Part shown: piece after piece, positions 12,280 through 23,665 of the stretch
Layout of the letters: each line of letters starts with the position of its first letter
How positions within the stretch are numbered: position 1 is the first letter of the stretch
Position numbers and translations under genes: made by a program
Notes under the pieces: model-generated
What the model was told of the DNA's origin: nothing
Database searches by the model: none
The model's input: the letters and a program-made list of their open reading frames with translations, nothing else
NCBI GenBank assembly: GCA_033063855.1
Contig: CP093830.1
Coordinates: 10,478,854 to 10,542,853 of the forward strand
Reading direction: 5' to 3'
DNA from: Smittia aterrima
Lineage: Eukaryota > Arthropoda > Insecta > Diptera > Chironomidae
DNA: 64,000 nucleotides

Positions 12280-14537
12280 CAAAATGGATTTTATCTTTCT
12301 TCCAGAGTTCGAGCATAATTTTCTGGAGATCCTCTGAATCGTCGTCGAATCTTTCTCGCCACGAATCAATGAAACCGTTTGAACTTGCCTCGTAAGTCTT
12401 CAAAGAAACTTTATCGTCGACAATCTCTGTATTTGATTGAACCATGACTAGCCGCGGTTGTTTGTTCAAGAGAACAATGTCTCGCCATCTCTCAAAGTCA
12501 CCATCAACAGTCGAGTAATGCTCATACAAAGCATTAGCTTTTTCATAGTCAGCTGTGGATTTGTAGACTTGTAACTTCAAAAGGAAATCGCTGATTGCCT
12601 TTCGTCCTTTTTTGTAAATGTTTTCGCGATTCATCGTAATTCGAAGCATTTTTCCTGGCTCAGTCTCTTCGATCGTAAAAACTTCCGCTTCCAACAAAAC
12701 TTTCATGATTGCGAAGCGAGCTTGAGAATGAGCTTGTCCCCATTGTCTTGTCGTGGGATTCCACATTTCCGTTGCTCGTCCAGCTCCTGCGTAAATCATA
12801 AGCAACCAACCGACATGAATTAAATTCTCGATTTCTTCCTCGTCTTCATGTCCAAGAATTTTCATAACATCGCGATTAAAGCAGAGATGAAGAGCAACAC
12901 TTTCCGCACGACATTCTTCATAACTCGAGCCCATTGCTTTGAACTTTGAATCAAATGTTTCTCCTGGCTCGTACCAGCTGGTGACAGGTTTACTTGTCAA
13001 AGGATCGACGACTCCATTTTTATCGAAATTCAATTCTCCTTTCTCGTCGACTCTCAAAAGTTTTCCTGAGCCATGGCCAAGCAACTCATGCAAAGCAACT
13101 TGAACGTTAAATGCAGCTCCTTTGAATGTTCTCATCAAGGTCTGATCCTCAACAGAAAGAAATGGATAGTTGTCACTCTTGAAACGTGTGTTGAGGACAT
13201 TTCCAAGTGTCAGATTCTTGAATCCATCTTCGTGACGCAGTTCCTCGTATGTAATAGGAATCGATAATCCAACGGGAACAGTTGATCCAGCGAAAGCCAT
13301 CACGTCAATTGAAGTGAAATCTGGTTTAGAAAATTTATCCTTTTCAAAATCTTTTCCCCATGGAAGCTCGACAAGGAAATTTTCAGCATGTTGAACTAAG
13401 TTTTGAAATTTCTCGGAGAGCTTACGATTCATCATCGATGTCCAACCAAAGAATTCGCCTCTTTCTCCAACAGGATCACGATACGTGAACATCCATCCAA
13501 TGTAAGCTTCGACAGCTGGCTCTTTGTCCAAGACCCAAAATCTTGATCCTTTCTTGTGAGAATTCAAATTTCCAGTCGTGAACGAATCAACAATGTTTTG
13601 AAGCATCTGCTTTTGTCCATCGTTAGCAGCGAATGGAATGGCTTGCTGAAGATTCTTGATGACGTAGGGAATCAAAGTTGAATAGTCGCCACGAGTAACG
13701 ACAAACGTTGATCCTTTAAAATCTTCAGCTGGTATTGTGACTCCAGCGACTTCTCCAGTCTCAGCAGACGCCAATCGAATCTCATATTTGGCTTTTCCAC
13801 TTTTGTCAACTGTTTTGAAAGTTCGACTGATGTACGCTTCAAGTTTCTTCATTTTCATCCATTCAGTCACGAGATCCGTGTCAGCTTTTGTACAATTGCT
13901 TGATAGGTAAGTCGTAACTCCAGCGCCTTTCAACCCAAGCGATTTATTATTGTCGTTCAACAAAAATATAGAATTGGACACAAGGCGCCACAATTCGTTG
14001 ACTTCATCTGGATTTTCTTGATAAGCTTTGGAGCTCTTCAAAATAAGCTCAAACTTTTCTTTTGGAAGACCAGGCACAAATTTACTGTCACCGAATCCTT
14101 TGTAGTTTCCAGCATTGGCGAAACAGCCACAAACGTAGATAATAAAAGCCTTTAAACGATAAGGAATCTGTTAGGAACAGTTTTTTAATGAGAAGATTCG
14201 ACTTACCGTAAACTCATCATCAGAAACTTTGTTAGCTGAAGCGTTGCGAAGCGATTGAACATTCTCGGCAGTGAAAATTCGATGAAAAAGCGAGAAAATC
14301 GCTGGAGATTCCGGAGATGTTTGAATAAACGAGATCAACGAACCATACCAACTTGCCTTGAAAGATAACAAAAATGTTATCGATAAACATTATTTAAATT
14401 GCTCATTATCTTACCTTTGTATAATAATGAAGATACTTCCGTTCCTTCTCTGAAAGATTATCGAAAGCTTCTTTGCAATCAAGCTCCTCGAACGGCGTCT
14501 TAGCTTCCAGAATAAATTCCTGCATTTTTTGATCCAT
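12275..14537 (-). CDS. DppIII: Dipeptidyl peptidase III (M49 zinc metallopeptidase)
   Basis: Three exons (minus): 14537-14415, 14356-14207, 14149-12275, all phase 0, giving 715 aa, close to the usual length of about 720-740. The M49 signature HELLGHGSGK (HExxxH) supplies two zinc histidines and the catalytic glutamate. The second motif EECRAESVALHL supplies the third zinc ligand. The enzyme removes dipeptides from the N-terminus of short peptides, mainly in the cytosol. I chose the Met at 14537, which aligns with the family start (the family motif DCKEAFDNLSEKE follows shortly). The frame stays open upstream to a Met at 14708, adding 57 Arg/Lys/Ser-rich residues. That could be a mitochondrial-type or alternative N-terminus, or just leader. 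The stop codon lies in an AATAAA. Confidence 0.95.
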
Positions 14538-14747
14538 TTTTGATGAAATTGCAATTGAACTTCGATTTCTCAGGACTTGAAAATTTATTCTTTTAATAAC
14601 GCTAAGGCTAATGTTTCTTATGATCCGACTTCCAAACATTAACTGAATGTACTTCTTTGTTTTTCTCGATTTTATTCTTGATGACTTGCCGAAAGAAAGT
14701 AGAATCAAAATAAAAATGTTTTTTTTTGAAATGTCAGTACGTTAAAT

Positions 14748-14753
14748 TTTATT
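14748..14753 (-). terminator. Candidate polyadenylation signal overlapping the zinc-finger gene stop codon
   Basis: The zinc-finger gene ends GAA TAA AA, so AATAAA (14753-14748) includes the stop (14751-14749). The DPP III start is only 211 bp further on the same strand, leaving little room for a 3' UTR plus a promoter. That makes use of this early signal plausible. Confidence 0.5.
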
Positions 14754-15976
14754 CTGAATCGTCATGAACATAAATGTGATGCTGTTTCAGAAGTTTTTTT
14801 CTTGAAAATCTTTTATCACAAATGTCGCAAACTTCAGGAAGAGATTCATAGTGAACTTTGTTCTGATGCTTCGTTAAATATTTGATGTGAGCAAATTTCT
14901 TTGGGCAATAATTGCAGGAAATTCGAATTGAATCTCCTTGCGACTTAAGGTGAATCTCTAGATGTCGTTTGATTGTGATTTTATTTTTGAAGACTGCTCC
15001 ACAGTAGTCGCATATAAACTTTGTCACCTTCTCATTTCGTTTGATTTGTTCATATTTCTGATTCTCATTAGAATCAGAGAATTGCAATCTTTCACTCTCC
15101 TTGGTATCTAAGTGAATCTTTATCTTGTGATTTTGAAGCTTTTGTTGATTGACGAATCGACAGCTGCATTCACTACAAGCAAATTTCAGATGTTTTCCTT
15201 CGTGGAATCTTTCAACATGACGTTTTACATTAACTGCATAAACGAATTTTATTCCGCAAGGTTTGAATGGACAGTCATATTTCTTCTGTGTCTCTCCGTT
15301 ATGCTTCTTATTCCTAAAAAGAGTTCGAGTTAAAACATTACATTGCTTTGTACTTAAACAATTATATTTACCTATGGCTCGTGAGAGAATATTGAGTTGT
15401 AAAAGCAAGTGAGCAATCAGGGCATTGAAATTCCTTGTCTCCTTCGTGAACTCGTTTGACATGTCGGATCATTCCAGCTTTGTACACAAAAGTTGCACCG
15501 CAATTTAAAGGACATCGAAACCTGCTCGTATCCTCTTTTACAGTTGTAGTTGCGTTGCGAGCAACTGCTTCATGTATTTCAGAGCTGTTACAGGAATCAT
15601 CGGAGAAATAAGAATCGAACGATGCAATATCATCCTTCACGTCATTTTCAAATGAATTTGCTTCTTCTTTGATGTAAACTTGTGTATCAAATCGATTGAT
15701 TTCTTTTGTTTCTCTTTGATGGTTGCCTTTTCTGAAGTTTTCTTCGCTTCTAATACTTTGTTCTCTCAACTTAATTGAGCTCACAACGATTTCTAAGCAT
15801 TCATTGCAAATTTCTTGTGGAAATCCGTCGTCAAAACTGATTTTAATTGGGCAAACGATTGAAACCAAGTCAAGGATTATTCTTCCATTTTCTAAGCAAC
15901 TGAATATCTCTTTAAAGTTCGATGAAGCTCTAGAACAGAGTCGACAAACAGAAGAAGTTGATGATCTTCTCGGCAT
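14749..15976 (-). CDS. ZAD-containing C2H2 zinc-finger protein (putative transcription factor)
   Basis: Two exons (minus): 15976-15372 and 15313-14749, with a 58-nt intron; the split Arg codon (AG|G) restores the frame, giving 389 aa. The N-terminus is a zinc-finger-associated domain (CRLC near residue 11 and CNEC near 57), an insect-expanded dimerisation module. It is followed by an acidic linker with an IKEE segment (possible SUMO site) and seven C2H2 fingers in two groups (two ending exon 1, five in exon 2), with final finger CDICDKRFSRKKLLKQHH. The role is presumably DNA binding in the nucleus; the target cannot be inferred. ZAD genes are very numerous in flies, so orthology is not assigned. 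It lies head-to-tail with DPP III, which begins 211 bp downstream. Confidence 0.9.
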
Positions 15977-17579
15977 TTTTAATTGTTGTTGATGTTTTGA
16001 TTTGGTTCACGAAATACCTTCTTAAAGGGGGGATTGAGATATTGTTCATGAACTACATACTCAAAAGGTTCTAATTATAGTAAACTTTATAGCAAAGTTT
16101 GGTAATGTCAAGAATTCTAAATCAAGCTTGAGATATCTGCTTGGAGAAGTATTGAGATCACGAGAAGGATGTCTAAGTTTAAATTTTTAAAATCCGTTAA
16201 ACGTTTATAGGCAAAGAATCTTTAAAAGTGGCCCATGTTTCGATGAAATGAATATCGCCCAGCTTTCAAATCGCAAACGTTAGTCCGAATACAAAGAAAA
16301 CTATTTAAATTTCAATTATAATATTCAAATCCTATTACTCTGGAGGCTAAGTCGACATCAAATGAAACTACTTAAGCTTCATTTATCCATTTTGAGGGAA
16401 GCAATATTTCTCGAATCAAAATTCGATTTCAAAAACATATTGACGGATCTTGATAAAAGAAAATAAAAGATCAAAGCCATTTCGACGGGAGGCGAGCATA
16501 GCAGAAAACATATTTTCATGATGGAAGGATTTGAGACGAGAAACAGAAGGATGAACGTGAAAAATTCAACAAGTCACGTGTAAGAAACAAAAAGAAATAT
16601 TCAGAGAATCATCGTCAGTAAATAAACGTTGAATAAAGGAGAAGAGAGTTGAAAACAAACAAAAACAATGAGGAATAACAACAGAGAAAAAATTGGTTCT
16701 TAATTTTCCGCTTCATAATGCGTCCACCTTGAAAATGTTTTGATGTGTTCTCATTCTCAGACGAGGAGCATAGAGGAATCGAGACCATGAAAAGAAATTT
16801 TATGGCATTCGAAATTTATTAATAAATTAAAAACTGAATCGTTTGACTGAAAGGTGTTCTTTTTATGCTTCAAATGATTTTTTTTCTCCCTGTGCAAGCC
16901 TTTTTCCCTTTTTTATCTTTTTGATCTTTCAATCATATTTTCAGCTCAAAACGTTTCGCTTTAGACTCTTTTTTTACTTTTACCTGGGTTTTCATTACAA
17001 CACACGAAGCTCTCTCTCGGTTTCGATGCGCCAGAAACAAAAATATTTTTTAATATATTAAATTGAAGTTTCTGACGAGAATGCTAATTTTGGTCTTGTT
17101 GGTTAAATGCAATCGAATATATGTTTGCAGACTCGACCCATGCATGCCCAAAACCAGAAAATTTTCGCCTCTCACAGCAGAAAAAACAAAAGAAGCATAA
17201 ATCGTAACAATGGGCAGTTTCATTCAAAATATATATGACAGCGAGGATGATAAATGCTCTGAAACAAAGCGCAGTTCATTATGAGATCCCAGGCAGGTAA
17301 TTAAAATGAGCTCGATTTCGCTGAACTTTTTTTTTCTCAACAATTTTCAATTAATAATCCAACCAACAATTAAGATTCCAAATGAAGAATGAAGGAATGT
17401 CTTGAATGAGTGCAACAAAGTTGTTGTAAAAGATTTTAGATCTTTCGAAGGGATTAAAATCAAAGAATTAAAGCGTTGAAGCTAGAAATTCACCCTTTGA
17501 TGCCCAGCGGATAATTCTTGCTCAATCGCTTATGATTTATGTCGCATTCGTTTCATCTTTCTCTAAATGCGATTGGAAG
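15977..17579. other. Intergenic, AT-rich, with one diverged repeat fragment
   Basis: The first few hundred bases should hold the zinc-finger gene promoter and leader. The rest has no supported gene. From about 16700 to 16875 there is a diverged relative of the block at 33785-34308 and 38543-39064. Shared stretches include the core around GCGTCCACC plus GAAAATGTTTTGATG, and the segment around GAAAGGTGTTC. Confidence 0.55.
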
Positions 17580-18130
17580 ATCTTTGAAATGACAAAAGAA
17601 GAATAAAGTTTGATTCAACTGGATGGAAGACACCCTGGAGCTAGCGACGAGCGAGTGAGGAATAGAAGACGAAGAAGTGGAAGAAGACGAGAACGACACT
17701 CGGGATTGAAACAGCACAAAGAAGAGAAATTTTTCGGAGATAAACGAGAAAAATGTGATCAACAATGAACAAGCATCATGTGTTGTGCCTCCTTTTGACG
17801 ACTATATTTAGTATTCGAGATTCGTAGATGCCGTGAAGAAGGCACAAGAGAGAGAGGGAGATTCATAGTTATCCGGATAGTTTAAACATTTATCGATGGG
17901 TGGCAAAGTAAACAATTATCTTAACAATTTATGGCTCTTGTTCCTAGTCTCTCTCTCGACTCGTTTTCGGTCGATCGTAAGGGACAATTTATCCGTCCAC
18001 TGTTGCTTCCAAAAGATCTTCAAGAAAACTGTGTGAGAGGGAAAGAAGCGATTGCCGTCGGACCTTTCAATTGTTTGCAGAATCCTCGGAACGAATCGAG
18101 ACAAAGACGGCAGTTGATTAGGTCAGTAGG
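17580..18130 (+). repeat. Y block, copy 1 (direct duplicate of 34674-35221)
   Basis: About 550 bp match 34674-35221 in the same orientation, 17.1 kb away. The first 400 or so bases are nearly identical (one 4-nt length difference in a GA run); the last 100 show more changes. Homology continues more weakly past 18130 (for example the region near 18150-18240). A short inverted relative lies at 59346-59394. I see no coding capacity, terminal inverted repeats or target duplication, so I do not call it a transposon. Confidence 0.85.
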
Positions 18131-21100
18131 CACAAGTCACTTACTCGAAGGCTGCAAATCATTGAACAAAAGAAATTCCATTGCAGCCTCTTTCGAACAA
18201 ATGGTCTCGAGATAGTCATTCTACGAAGCGATTTATGTCATTGGAGCAGAGGATCTCCTAGCACTTACGAGGAATTATTTTCTCTTTTTCCGGGTATTGT
18301 TCGAAGCAATCTTTCGACTGACGAGAAGATAACTTAATTAAATATCATACGAAGAGCTCAACATGCGATGATTTGGAATTTTATTCAATATTATTCTACG
18401 CACGCTGCGCCTTGATGTCCGACTGAGATTCTCTTCGTTTCCGACTTTGAACTTGGCAACAACAAGTCGTCGGAACACGCTTGACTACGCCAGTGATTCG
18501 GGTAACAAGAAGAGAGACAAGCAAATTGAAAAATATTCGTTTCACGCCGTCATAAATTCATTAGAAGTCGTCAATAAATTCATTCACATTCTCGCGATAT
18601 TACCTCGCGTCTCGTTCGCTCGTGGTTTTTTTCTTTCTAAGAATCAGTTAAAGTGATTAATTTTTTATTGCGCTTCTCATACTTTTATAGCCATCAGTTT
18701 ATAACTTCTTTATTGCCGCCATAAAAAAGGCTTTCTTTCTTTCAGTTTCGTTTTTTATATTTCGAATCGAATTAATCAATTATTCACCCCCGCTCGTCGT
18801 ACAGTTGTTTGCATTTGGGGAGCTTGCAGAAATTATGATTCAACAAGATTTGCATAAAAAACGCCGAACACGCTTAGACGGTGATTCAATTTGGCTTTAT
18901 GAATAATGGAAATTTCCGGCGAATCTTGTGCAAATGTGATTAAGGTAAACTCGATTTATGAGAATTCATCGAAATCATTTAATTCTGCTCTGCCTTCCAG
19001 CTCTTCCCTGATTATTCACCTGACGACAACATTATTCTATCCCCATCGATTTATTATTATTCACGCTCAACTTTCAAGATCTCTTTTCTTCTTCTTTCAC
19101 TGTTTGTTGTTTCCCCTTGATTTGTTTGCCTCTTAAACGATGATATTTCTCTCGTCTATGCCTAACAACGATTTTAAAATATATTAGCTCGGAACCTCAT
19201 CAATCATTTTCATTTCCATTTCTCGAAGTTAATTTGTGAAACAAAACATGTTTTTCTTTTTGTTTATTTCATACTTCATTAGACGAAAATATTTCTTCTT
19301 GATGGGCTTTTTCGTTCTAGACGTGCGTGGTGGTGGTAGAAGAGTTAGTAAAAAGCAAAGGCTGGAGAAATCATCAAAAAAGAATTTTAACGATTTTAAT
19401 AAATTGAGATTGAATGAAGCTCTCGAGAGCTGATCATGAGCACTGGACAGCATTTCAAGCAAAACCAAATATCGCACTTTATTCACCCTTGAGGAAGCTA
19501 ATTTCCATCTTAATCTAATCAGTCTCGATCCCTTCACAAGACAATTCCCAAGACCTTTTCTAAGAGAGATAGAGAAACCCCAACTTTTTAAAGAAATTCA
19601 TTTTCAATTTTCTTCAAAGAGAAGCAGTTGAGACAGTTTCATGTCAAAGTTATCTCCACCGAAACGTTAAACATCCATTAAGTTCCCCTGATGATAAATC
19701 AAATTTATAAGCCGAGTATCGTTTGTGGACGAAGAAGAGAGTGAGAGTGAAAGTGGATTAATGGCCGTCGGGCTTAAGCACTTCTTATCAATTTCTCCCC
19801 TTTTAATTTAGACTCATTATGATAATGGCCAATCCGAGCGGAAAATCTGTCGTATGATTCAACAATGTGCTAGCATTCCGACAGCGTCGCTTACAAGCTT
19901 CAACCGCGTGGCTGGAATTAAGTATTCGCTCGCTTTTATATGAATTATAGAGCAATTGTGATGGAGCTTCAACTTCAAAAATTGCGGTTAACACTGTTCG
20001 TTAGGCACTGACTGATAATTAAGTTAATTACAGAGACAACACCAATCTACGAAATACTCACAAAAGTTTGATTGATAGCCGCACATTGTATAATTGGTGA
20101 ACCGCAGAATGGAATTAATGTAGTTCATTTCAGTCCTCTCAAAAAATTTTTAGTGGCTTTGAATAGAGCGAGAAAAGTGCTGGCGGTGTTACACATCAAT
20201 CACAAGCATTCATGCATGTACAAGCTGAGCGATGACAAGTCGTTGGCAGCCTTCGATGCACGATTAGACGAGTGTTTACTTTTCAATCTCTTAATTATCT
20301 GAAATTCCTTCAATAATTAACGCTCTGAATGTCGCAGTGATGATGATGATGGAGGTTGATGGAGCATGAACGCTTGTCCCCGGTTTGACAACGCAACAGC
20401 TGTTGTCGCAGTCAAAGACTAACGCGTTTTGGTGTGAATAGTTTGAGCTCTCTTTCACTTTCGATTAAAAGAGATTTTCTGCAGATCATCCGCATTGAGC
20501 ATCGAAAGTTTCCTCAACTGTGCAAAGTCAAGTTCTGTTTGAACTTTATGGCCACGTTAATATTTAAAGTTTTCGTGCAGAGAACAACTCGAGTTTTGTC
20601 GCTACCAGCACTTAAAACGATGGAATTATTCCTGAAATTCTCTCTACGTGTTCGTGAAGGTGATAAAAATATTTCCCCGTAACAAAAGCCACATAAAAAA
20701 TCCTTATCATGATTTCATGCCGCTGACCTGAGCCGTCCTCGTGGCGTTGTTCTCGTTGAATTTACAGGCGAATGTGAATTCGTGACAATTTTTTCACTCG
20801 CGCTCGTCGGTAAAACAAACTCGTAAACATTAGCCTGCCATCGTTTCGGGGGGCGACTTGCTGCCTTCCCCCAAAATGCGCTGACTGAGAAGTGCGAACG
20901 GTAACTTGTGAAAGAATAATAAAATATTTCGCTATCAAAATGTTCGCGCGCGGCAGCAGATATTTTTAATGGCTTACAATTTCATTTGCATAATTATTTT
21001 CTTTTCTCGCTAAATTGCTGCTTCAAACATTAACTTCAAAACCATTTTTTTCTTCTCTTCAACGATTCCCAGATTTTTCAGTTTAAAGACTTTTAGATTC

Positions 21101-23665
21101 CACATCGGCGAGAGACGCACTGAGCATTGTTGAATGCTCAACGAATCAAAAGAGCTCAAACGAAAACGATTCGAGATAAGTCATCAACGAAACTCTTTTG
21201 AACGCCAAACAGAAAAATGTTTAGTAATTTTTCCCAATAAACATTAACCAGATAATCATCGAATTTCTTATTCTTTGGGCGTTCGATAGCCGTCTCTACT
21301 TCACTACGAGAGTTCAACCAATTTGAATTAGTCATTGTGTAAGCGCTCAATAACATTCCGAGCTCCAGAGAGTGAGAGAGAGCACACACAACATCAAAAG
21401 GGCAGCTCATAAAATGTGAACAACTTACAGCGATGTGTCTAACAAGTTCATTAAACCAATATCTCGAATAAAAGAAAAATATGAACGAAAAATTGACGAA
21501 GTCGGAGTTGTAAATGAATGGTTTAGGTGAGAATAAAAGAGTTGAAAATGTTTGTGGGATAATTGGCAGTGATGGGGCAGTGATATTTCGTAAATCACGT
21601 AACCACGGTCGAATCTCTTAAGACAGTTTTGAAGTTCCCTTGAAGGATTAACATTATTGTCGGATAATCTTACTGAGATTATCAAACAAACACCGAAGCC
21701 TCGGTCAGCGGTAGAGGCGCGAAGTTGAAATGCTAATTCAAGAAATTAATAAAATTATTTTTTATGTCATGTGTAACGAACTGGAGCCTCGATATATTTA
21801 ACGATTTATGACACCTTAATCATCGTTTTTTCTCTCTCTCACTTCTCTCGATTTAATTTATGATTCGAATTCATTTAAGCGTTCCAGCGTTCGATTTCGT
21901 GGTGAAGCGACACCGACGACGTGACTTTTTATTGCGTTCTTTGATTCTCGTAAAAAAAGAGCAAAGACGACGAATAAATTATGAAACTTTTATTTTTCTC
22001 GTCTCATCGCTTCGCGGGGTCGCGACGACGGCGACGACTTCGACTCTGAGTGAACCATATTACAAAAGATTTGTTTAACAAGATGTATTCAACATCGATT
22101 TTGCCACACAACAGATCATGATTGCCCGTTGAATAGAGAAAAACGCCTTTGTAATTGCGCATTTTTCGACGATTCTATCGCCGTTTGTTTCGATTTCCAT
22201 GTCTAAATGCTCGCTCAAATATTTCCATCAGCGATTAAAACTTGTTTCAGACATCATCGAATATTTTTTTGGTTTTTCTCTTTACTTTTCTAGTTACTTG
22301 CGCGCCGCAAAGTTCATTTATCATTCACGTCTCCATCTCCTTGCGCTTCGTCGTGCCTGGTTCACATAAAAGCTAATAAAACTCATTGTGAGTAGTTAAT
22401 TTCAGTCATAAGAATGGAAAATCTTTTTTCGTTCCTTAGGTTCATCATTTTTTTCGATTATTGATGAAGTCGAGACGGTCGAACGTTTGACTTGTGTGTT
22501 GATTAGTTTCATCGACGAGAATGAACCTTCAAAGGTTGGTCATGATGAAGCCGTTATTCGTCAAGACATCAATCATGGCCTTTCCCGATCGCACCGAAAT
22601 TTCAATAATTCTCAGGCAATTAAAAGGCTTTTTCATCGTGATCAGCCTGTCTCTCGTACCTCCGAAAAATGTTTCTCTCCTTCCATCATTCCGAATGTCA
22701 AAACGTTTCAAGTCGATTTGCTTTCTCATCGACTTACGATGAGATGTATCAAAGTTGTCTGTCAGGGTGTCATGAGAATTTCATAAATATTGAAAAATGC
22801 CTTTCCTCTTCATCTTCTGATTAGAATGTGAACTTCTCTTCGTTGAGTGAATGTTGACTTGAAGAAACGTAGAAGTGACGTAACCACCAACCCATCTCAA
22901 TCAAGAAAGCTCAACCCGCTTTGGATAAAAAAGAAAAGTTTCCGGAAACTTCCCCGAAACCCCCACGACGACGACGCCATTGACTGCTAATCGAGGATTC
23001 CGTCCATTCAATCTACCAAGGAAATTGGAAACGATGTGTTTATGACAGCGACGACGAAAATTCTGTAATAAATTTATGCAATAAAACGAATGAAGTTTCA
23101 AGTTTCACATTATTTTCTGTTTTATTTCATGTCGTTTCTCTTAAAAATATCTTCTTTCGAAAGTTCTTCTTCCTACAATTATCACAGCAATAACTTTCAT
23201 TCTTACAGGTGTGAGAACTCAAGTGACTCTACTATAGAAGTATGAGGTCAATTACAGTTTATTTACAAAATTAATCGAACGGTGAGCTCGCCTTTTTTGT
23301 CAACCTAATCGGATTGGTGGAGTTTTCATTGTCCAAACGCCACTTAATCCAGCAAAGGAAGAAAAAGTCGAGCTCGATGACACGACAAACCGAAGTTTTA
23401 TTGTTTTTCTCGTCGCTATTATTCGGACCGAGACGCTTACGTAAGATATTTTTCATGATTCAGTCTCAAGATATTTAAGCTGTCATGCGGGAATATCGCA
23501 ATTCAGCAATTCGACCTTTAAGCTGCTTCCCAGCTTCCGGATAATGAGAGCAAGCGTTTGTCTCACAAAAATATAATCTCTTCATCAAGTATTGCTTTTC
23601 GGATTTACCTTCGACTCTTTCGGGATTGTCTAAATTATTTTCTACATGACAACGAGGGAACAATT
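18131..23665. other. Gene-poor region downstream of monooxygenase copy A
   Basis: No convincing exons on either strand. It contains a block at about 19190-19292 (around GAAACAAAACATGTTT) that recurs directly at 39930-40044 and inverted at 58620-58680, so at least part of it is an old duplicate of other segments in this window. The last few hundred bases before 23665 should hold the 3' UTR of copy A. All open frames are short and unlike known families. Confidence 0.5.
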
